A stretch of DNA of 35,447 nt from Antarcticimicrobium luteum (GTDB lineage: Bacteria > Pseudomonadota > Alphaproteobacteria > Rhodobacterales > Rhodobacteraceae), in contig NZ_SMUV01000041.1 of the NCBI RefSeq assembly GCF_004358185.1, positions 1 to 35,447 on the forward strand, given 5' to 3'. The notes under the pieces are model-generated. The model saw nothing but the letters and a program-made list of their open reading frames with translations, searched no databases and was not told where the DNA came from. This document shows, piece after piece, positions 31,944 through 35,447 of the stretch. Each line of letters starts with the position of its first letter. Within the stretch, counting starts at the first letter, position 1. The translations under genes and the position numbers were made by a program.

Positions 31944-33365
31944 ATGAGCCTGAAAATCCCCTTTGACAACTCTTTCGCCCGCCTGCCGGGCGCGTTTTTC
32001 ACCGCCCAGGATCCGCAGCCTGTGGCCGCGCCGTATCTGGTGATCTTCAATGAAGATCTGGCGCGCATAATGGGCATCGCGCCGGGCGAGGCGGAGGAAA
32101 TGGCGGCGGTGTTCTCCGGCAACCGGGTGCCGGAGGGGGCGGCGCCGCTGGCGCAGCTGTATTCCGGGCATCAGTTCGGCCAGTACAACCCGCAGCTCGG
32201 CGACGGGCGGGCGGTGCTGCTGGGCGAGGTGGTGGGCACGGACGGCAGGCGGCGGGACATTCAGCTCAAGGGGTCGGGGCGCACGCCTTATTCGCGCGGC
32301 GGCGACGGGCGGGCCTGGCTGGGGCCGGTGCTGCGCGAGTATGTCGTGTCCGAGGCGATGCACGCGCTTGGCATTCCCACCACGCGGGCACTGGCGGCGG
32401 TCGAGACCGGCGAGCCGGTGCACCGGCAGGAGGGGGCGCTGCCCGGCGCGGTGCTGACCCGGGTGGCGGCGAGCCATCTGCGGGTGGGGAGTTTCCAGGT
32501 TTTTGCCGCGCGCGGCGATCTGGAGAGCCTGAAGCGGCTGACCGGCTATGCGATAGATCGCCACTACCCGCAGGCGGAGGGGCCGATGGGCCTGTTGCGG
32601 GCGGTCTGCGCGGCGCAGGCGCGGCTGGTGGCGCAGTGGATGAGCGTGGGGTTCATCCACGGGGTGATGAACACCGACAATTGCGCGATTTCGGGCGAGA
32701 CCATCGATTATGGGCCCTGCGCCTTTCTCGACGTGTTCCATCCGCAGACGGTGTTCAGCTCGATCGACCGCTATGGGCGCTATGCCTATGACCGGCAGGC
32801 GGAGATGGCGGTGTGGAATCTGGCGCAGCTAGCCACCGCGCTGATCCAGCAGATCGAGGACCGCGAGGCGGCGGTGGAAGAGGCGACGGAGATCGTCCAT
32901 GCGATGCCGGGCGCGATCGAGGCGGAATGGCTGCGGCTGTTCCGGGTCAAGCTGGCGCTGAGCGATGCGCAGGCGGGCGATCAGGCGCTGATCGAGGATC
33001 TGCTGCGCCGGATGGCCGCGAACCAGGCGGATTTCACCAATACCTTCCGGGCGCTGGGTTCGGCGGTGGCGCGGGATCAGTTCACCGATCCGGCCGCCTA
33101 TGACGGCTGGGAGGCGGCGTGGCGCGCGCGGCGCCAGGGGCTGGGCGAGGCGGCACCGCTGATCGCGGCGGCAAACCCCGCGTTCATTCCGCGCAACCAC
33201 CGGCTGGAGCAGATGATCGAGGCGGCGGTTTCAGGGGATTACGCGCCGTTCCACCGGATGAACGCGGTGTTGGCGACCCCTTACGAGGATCAGCCGGAGG
33301 CCGAGGACCTGACCCGGCCGCCGCTGCCGGACGAGGTGGTCGAGGCGACCTTCTGCGGGACATAA
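31944..33365 (+). CDS. selO: Protein adenylyltransferase SelO (YdiU family)
   Basis: A 473-residue pseudokinase that transfers AMP to Ser/Thr/Tyr residues, in E. coli with a role in oxidative-stress glutathionylation. The N-terminal LAQLYSGHQFGQYNPQLGDGRAVLLGE and the flipped ATP-binding block QLKGSGRTPYSRGGDGRAWLGPVLREY (from about residue 107) are diagnostic. GFIHGVMNTDNCAISGETIDYGPCAF holds the HGVMNTDN catalytic and the metal-binding Asp of DYGP. The chain ends in FCGT, matching the C-terminal Cys that can form a regulatory disulfide in relatives. I chose ATG 31944; the frame extends 63 codons upstream over the cupin gene. Length is normal for the bacterial family. Confidence 0.94.
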   Translation: MSLKIPFDNSFARLPGAFFTAQDPQPVAAPYLVIFNEDLARIMGIAPGEAEEMAAVFSGNRVPEGAAPLAQLYSGHQFGQYNPQLGDGRAVLLGEVVGTDGRRRDIQLKGSGRTPYSRGGDGRAWLGPVLREYVVSEAMHALGIPTTRALAAVETGEPVHRQEGALPGAVLTRVAASHLRVGSFQVFAARGDLESLKRLTGYAIDRHYPQAEGPMGLLRAVCAAQARLVAQWMSVGFIHGVMNTDNCAISGETIDYGPCAFLDVFHPQTVFSSIDRYGRYAYDRQAEMAVWNLAQLATALIQQIEDREAAVEEATEIVHAMPGAIEAEWLRLFRVKLALSDAQAGDQALIEDLLRRMAANQADFTNTFRALGSAVARDQFTDPAAYDGWEAAWRARRQGLGEAAPLIAAANPAFIPRNHRLEQMIEAAVSGDYAPFHRMNAVLATPYEDQPEAEDLTRPPLPDEVVEATFCGT

Positions 33366-33421
33366 GGGAGATTCGGGCGGTGCGACAATCGGGATCAGTC
33401 GCCTAGGGCGGGGCCTGTGCG

Positions 33422-33447
33422 CACAGCGATTGCCGAGAATTGCTGTG
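33422..33447. repeat. Imperfect hairpin between selO and the EamA permease gene
   Basis: CACAGCGATT (33422-33431) and AATTGCTGTG (33438-33447) pair in 9 of 10 positions around a 6-nt loop. It is in the 108-bp spacer of two convergent genes and may be a bidirectional terminator, though it has no U-run. Confidence 0.4.
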
Positions 33448-33473
33448 ACTGGAGCCGAGCGTGAGGGCCTTCT

Positions 33474-34349
33474 CTATTTCCGGTTGATCAGCACGATGCC
33501 GGCGGCGACCAGCGCCAGCGCGATCCAGACCGGCGGACCGATATGCTCGCCCAGAATCAGCCAGCCGAACAGCACCGCGAAGACCGGCGAGAGGAAGCTG
33601 AAGGAGGCGACGCCGGAGGCGCGGTAGATCGACATCAGGTGGAACCAGAGCAGGAAGCCGAGGCTGACCACGCAGACGGTCTGGAACGCCAGCCCGAGAT
33701 AGTGGATCGTCTGCGGGTCGCGGGTGAGCGCGCCGAACAGCGGCGCCGCCGCCAGCAGCACCGGGGCCGAGACCAGCACCTGAAAGAACAGCTGCATCAC
33801 CGGGCTGACCAGACTTAGCGGCGTCATCCGCATCAGCAGGATGATGCTGGCCCAGCCGAGCGCGGCGATGAGGGCGAGAAGATCGCCCAGCAGGCTGGCC
33901 TGGCCGTTGGAGCGGTCGGCCAGCGCCAGCGCCACCCCGGCCATGGCCAGCGCCATGCCGAGGGCGCGCAGCCCGGTGATCCGTTCGCCCGGCAGCCACA
34001 GATGGGCGGCCAGCCCCAGCCAGACCGGCATCGAGTAGAAGATGATCGAGGCGCGCGCCACGGTGGTGTGGTCCAGCGCGATATAGAGGCAGGTGAACTC
34101 GAAGGCGAAGACGAGGCCGGAGAGTACCGCCCAGGGCACCGCCCTGCGCGGAAGGGTCAGGGGCAGGCCCCGGACCCGCATCCAGATCAGCAGCACCAGC
34201 ACCGCCCCGGCCGACCGCAGGCCGGCCTGGAACACCGGGGCGAAACCGTCGCCGGTGATCTTGATCACCACCTGGTTAAAGGCCAGAAGCAGCGCGAAGC
34301 CGGTCAGGGCGGCGGCCCCGTATGTATCGATCGCGCGTTTTTCTTCCAT
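33474..34349 (-). CDS. EamA/DMT-family permease
   Basis: A 291-residue permease with ten predicted spans in two EamA repeats. ALLLAFNQVVIKITGDGFAPVFQAGLRSAGAVLVLLIWMR is the typical first repeat start (family: AxxfxxxkxxxxxxpxxxaxxRf); IIFYSMPVWLGLAAHLWLPGERI closes half one, and ASFSFLSPVFAVLFGWLILGEHIGPPVWIALALVAAGIVLI is the classic end of half two. The frame is open far upstream to 35435, but those residues are Arg/Pro/Gln-rich; ATG 34349 begins MEEKRAIDTYG. A TTGACA lies at 34379-34384 on this strand, supporting a start at 34349 rather than 34373. It is convergent with selO. Substrate is unknown. Confidence 0.9.
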   Translation of the reverse strand: MEEKRAIDTYGAAALTGFALLLAFNQVVIKITGDGFAPVFQAGLRSAGAVLVLLIWMRVRGLPLTLPRRAVPWAVLSGLVFAFEFTCLYIALDHTTVARASIIFYSMPVWLGLAAHLWLPGERITGLRALGMALAMAGVALALADRSNGQASLLGDLLALIAALGWASIILLMRMTPLSLVSPVMQLFFQVLVSAPVLLAAAPLFGALTRDPQTIHYLGLAFQTVCVVSLGFLLWFHLMSIYRASGVASFSFLSPVFAVLFGWLILGEHIGPPVWIALALVAAGIVLINRK

Positions 34350-34469
34350 CTGCCCAAAGGATGCGCAAGTCATGCAACTGTCAAGAGCAGGTAAATCGCC
34401 GGGCTTGCACCGCCGCCGCGCATCGGCACAATCGGCGGCAACACCCGCCCTGAACCCGGACCCTGCGGA

Positions 34470-35198
34470 ATGAACGAGAGCGCCGCGCTGCGCCTGGCCA
34501 GCTACAACATCCAGAAATGCGTCGGGCTGGACCTGCGGCGCCAGCCGCGGCGTGTGCTGCAGGTACTGACGCGGCTGGGCGCGCAGGTGGTGGTGTTGCA
34601 GGAGGCCGACAAACGGTTGCCGCCGCGCCCGGCAGCGCTGCCGCATTTCGTGCTGGAGGAGGCTGGCTGGGAGGTTGCCGATCTGGGCGGCGCCGGCTCG
34701 CTCGGCTGGCACGGCAACGCGGTGATCTGGCGGCGTGGCGCGCTGCGCCTGCGCGATATGGGCCATATCGACCTGCCGGGGCTGGAGCCGCGCGGCGCGG
34801 TCTGGGTGTCCTTCGACAGCCCGCTGGGCCCGCTGCGGGTGGTGGGGCTGCATCTGGGGCTGGTGGGGCGGTATCGCCGCAAGCAGGTGCTGCACCTGGC
34901 GCAGGAGACCGCGCGGCTGCCGGCGATGCCGATGATCTGGGCGGGCGATTTCAACGAGTGGTCGGCGCGCTCCGGTCTGGAGCGGCTGGCGCCGGCCATG
35001 CGGTTCCTGCCGCCACGGGCGAGTTTTCCGGCGCTGCGCCCGCTGGGGCCGCTGGACCGGATCGCGCTGAGCGCGGGGCTGGCGGCGGCGGGGCACGGGG
35101 TGCATCTGGAGCAGCCGGCGCATATCGCCTCGGACCATCTGCCGATCTGGGCGGATGTGGTGGTTGAGACGGGGATCCGGATTCCGTCCCGCAGGTGA
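34470..35198 (+). CDS. Endonuclease/exonuclease/phosphatase (EEP) family protein
   Basis: A 242-residue protein of the EEP fold. Catalytic blocks are SYNIQKCVG (Asn near residue 12), VVLQEAD (metal Glu), LHLGLVGRYRRKQ, AGDFNEWSARSGLE (Asp-Asn pair) and SDHLPIWADV (terminal Asp-His). Family members cleave phosphodiesters in DNA, RNA or lipids, so the substrate cannot be fixed. No signal peptide or membrane span is visible; the Gly/Ala-rich N-terminus is short. It differs from exonuclease III at 3890 by being shorter and lacking the DNA-binding loops. It is divergent from the EamA gene with a 120-bp spacer. The call of the fold is firm. Confidence 0.87.
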   Translation: MNESAALRLASYNIQKCVGLDLRRQPRRVLQVLTRLGAQVVVLQEADKRLPPRPAALPHFVLEEAGWEVADLGGAGSLGWHGNAVIWRRGALRLRDMGHIDLPGLEPRGAVWVSFDSPLGPLRVVGLHLGLVGRYRRKQVLHLAQETARLPAMPMIWAGDFNEWSARSGLERLAPAMRFLPPRASFPALRPLGPLDRIALSAGLAAAGHGVHLEQPAHIASDHLPIWADVVVETGIRIPSRR

Positions 35199-35257
35199 TC
35201 CGGACACGGCCCGAGGCTCGGCCCGTTCGGCGCGGGCTGTTGTTTCGGGCCAAAGAA

Positions 35258-35281
35258 AAAGGCCCCCGTGTGGGGGCCTTT
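35258..35281 (-). terminator. Terminator of the minus-strand gene at the window end
   Basis: AAAGGCCCCC and GGGGGCCTTT form a 10-bp stem with a GTGT loop. On the minus strand it is followed by TTCTTT (35252-35257), with the stem's own Ts giving TTTTTCTTT; on the plus strand no U-run follows. It therefore serves the minus-strand gene ending at 35317. Confidence 0.75.
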
Positions 35282-35316
35282 GAGATTTGTCGGTTTGAGG
35301 TTGGTCGGGGCAGGGC

Positions 35317-35447
35317 TCAGGCGACCTGGCGGCCGCGGTTCTGACCGCCACCACCGGCGCCGCCACTGCCGCCGCTGCGCCGGCGCCGCCGCTGTGCGCC
35401 GCCGGGCTTGCCGCCGCCGTAGCCGCCGCCGCCATTGCCGCCGCCGC
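35317..35447 (-). CDS. Gly/Arg-rich C-terminal tail of a protein running off the window (possibly a DEAD-box RNA helicase)
   Basis: The minus strand is open from the window end to a TGA at 35317-35319. The visible 42 or so residues are almost only Gly, Arg, Asn and Gln: GGGNGGGGYGGGKPGG, then [18 protein letters not shown] and QNRGRQVA. Such RGG-like tails occur at the end of RhlE-type DEAD-box helicases and other RNA-binding proteins in Rhodobacteraceae. The helicase domain would lie beyond the window, so the family is a guess. A terminator sits just downstream at 35258-35281. Confidence 0.55.
   Translation of the reverse strand, partial: GGGNGGGGYGGGKPGGAQRRRRRSGGSGGAGGGGQNRGRQVA

Noticed and set aside
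33474-35435. Very long minus-strand frame of 653 codons
   Set aside because: Only the last 291 codons encode a membrane protein. The remainder is Arg/Pro/Gln-rich, antisense to the EEP gene, and lacks a ribosome site.

Overview
The window is a gene-dense, GC-rich stretch of a bacterial chromosome, most likely from an alphaproteobacterium of the Rhodobacteraceae (Roseobacter-type). The evidence is the GC-rich codon use, the argS / SPOR / nagZ / scpA / scpB order, the yceD-rpmF-plsX-fabH-ihfA-merR block, a tandem-domain dCTP deaminase, an ornithine-lipid acyltransferase, and GTGA or ATGA stop/start overlaps inside operons. I see no phage, transposase, plasmid or CRISPR signature.

Layout. 1-4669: tail of a divergent polysaccharide deacetylase, then on the minus strand a Pit phosphate transporter, a NUDIX hydrolase, a GH25 lipoprotein and exonuclease III. 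5013-7370: an unusual plus-strand trio, namely a 99-residue protein with an exact 21-residue repeat ending at an FSSGS core, an unrecognised 354-residue soluble protein, and an EamA/DMT permease coupled to it by a GTGA overlap. 7441-16805: ErpA (minus), then dgt, a cation/proton antiporter, argS, SPOR protein, nagZ, scpA, scpB and a low-complexity small protein. 16884-22382 (minus): dCTP deaminase, tRNA-Pro(GGG), MerR regulator, ihfA, fabH, plsX, rpmF and the YceD-type protein. 22488-25706 (plus): bamE, olsB and an Uup-type ABC-F ATPase. 25707-30064: MFS transporter, SDR dehydrogenase and tyrS on the minus strand, with two copies of a structured intergenic repeat. 30127-35447: anmK, a cupin-5 protein, selO, a second EamA permease, an EEP nuclease-like protein, and the Gly/Arg-rich C-terminus of a protein that runs off the window.

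Functional themes. Cell-wall turnover and recycling: GH25, SPOR protein, NagZ, AnmK, and probably the deacetylase-like protein. Nucleotide pools and DNA: NUDIX, exonuclease III, dGTPase, dCTP deaminase, ScpAB, IHF. Fatty-acid and envelope lipid supply: PlsX, FabH, OlsB, with BamE for outer-membrane assembly. Phosphate: Pit, and a Pho-box-like repeat in front of olsB. Translation: ArgS, TyrS, L32, tRNA-Pro, ABC-F.

Most unusual content: the 21-residue-repeat protein with its two partner genes; the dispersed repeat (25902-26100 and 28437-28700) that brackets the MFS-SDR block as direct repeats; a Pho-box-like repeat upstream of olsB; and an exact IHF consensus next to the ihfA promoter. Functions come from reading motifs in the translated sequence, without database searches.
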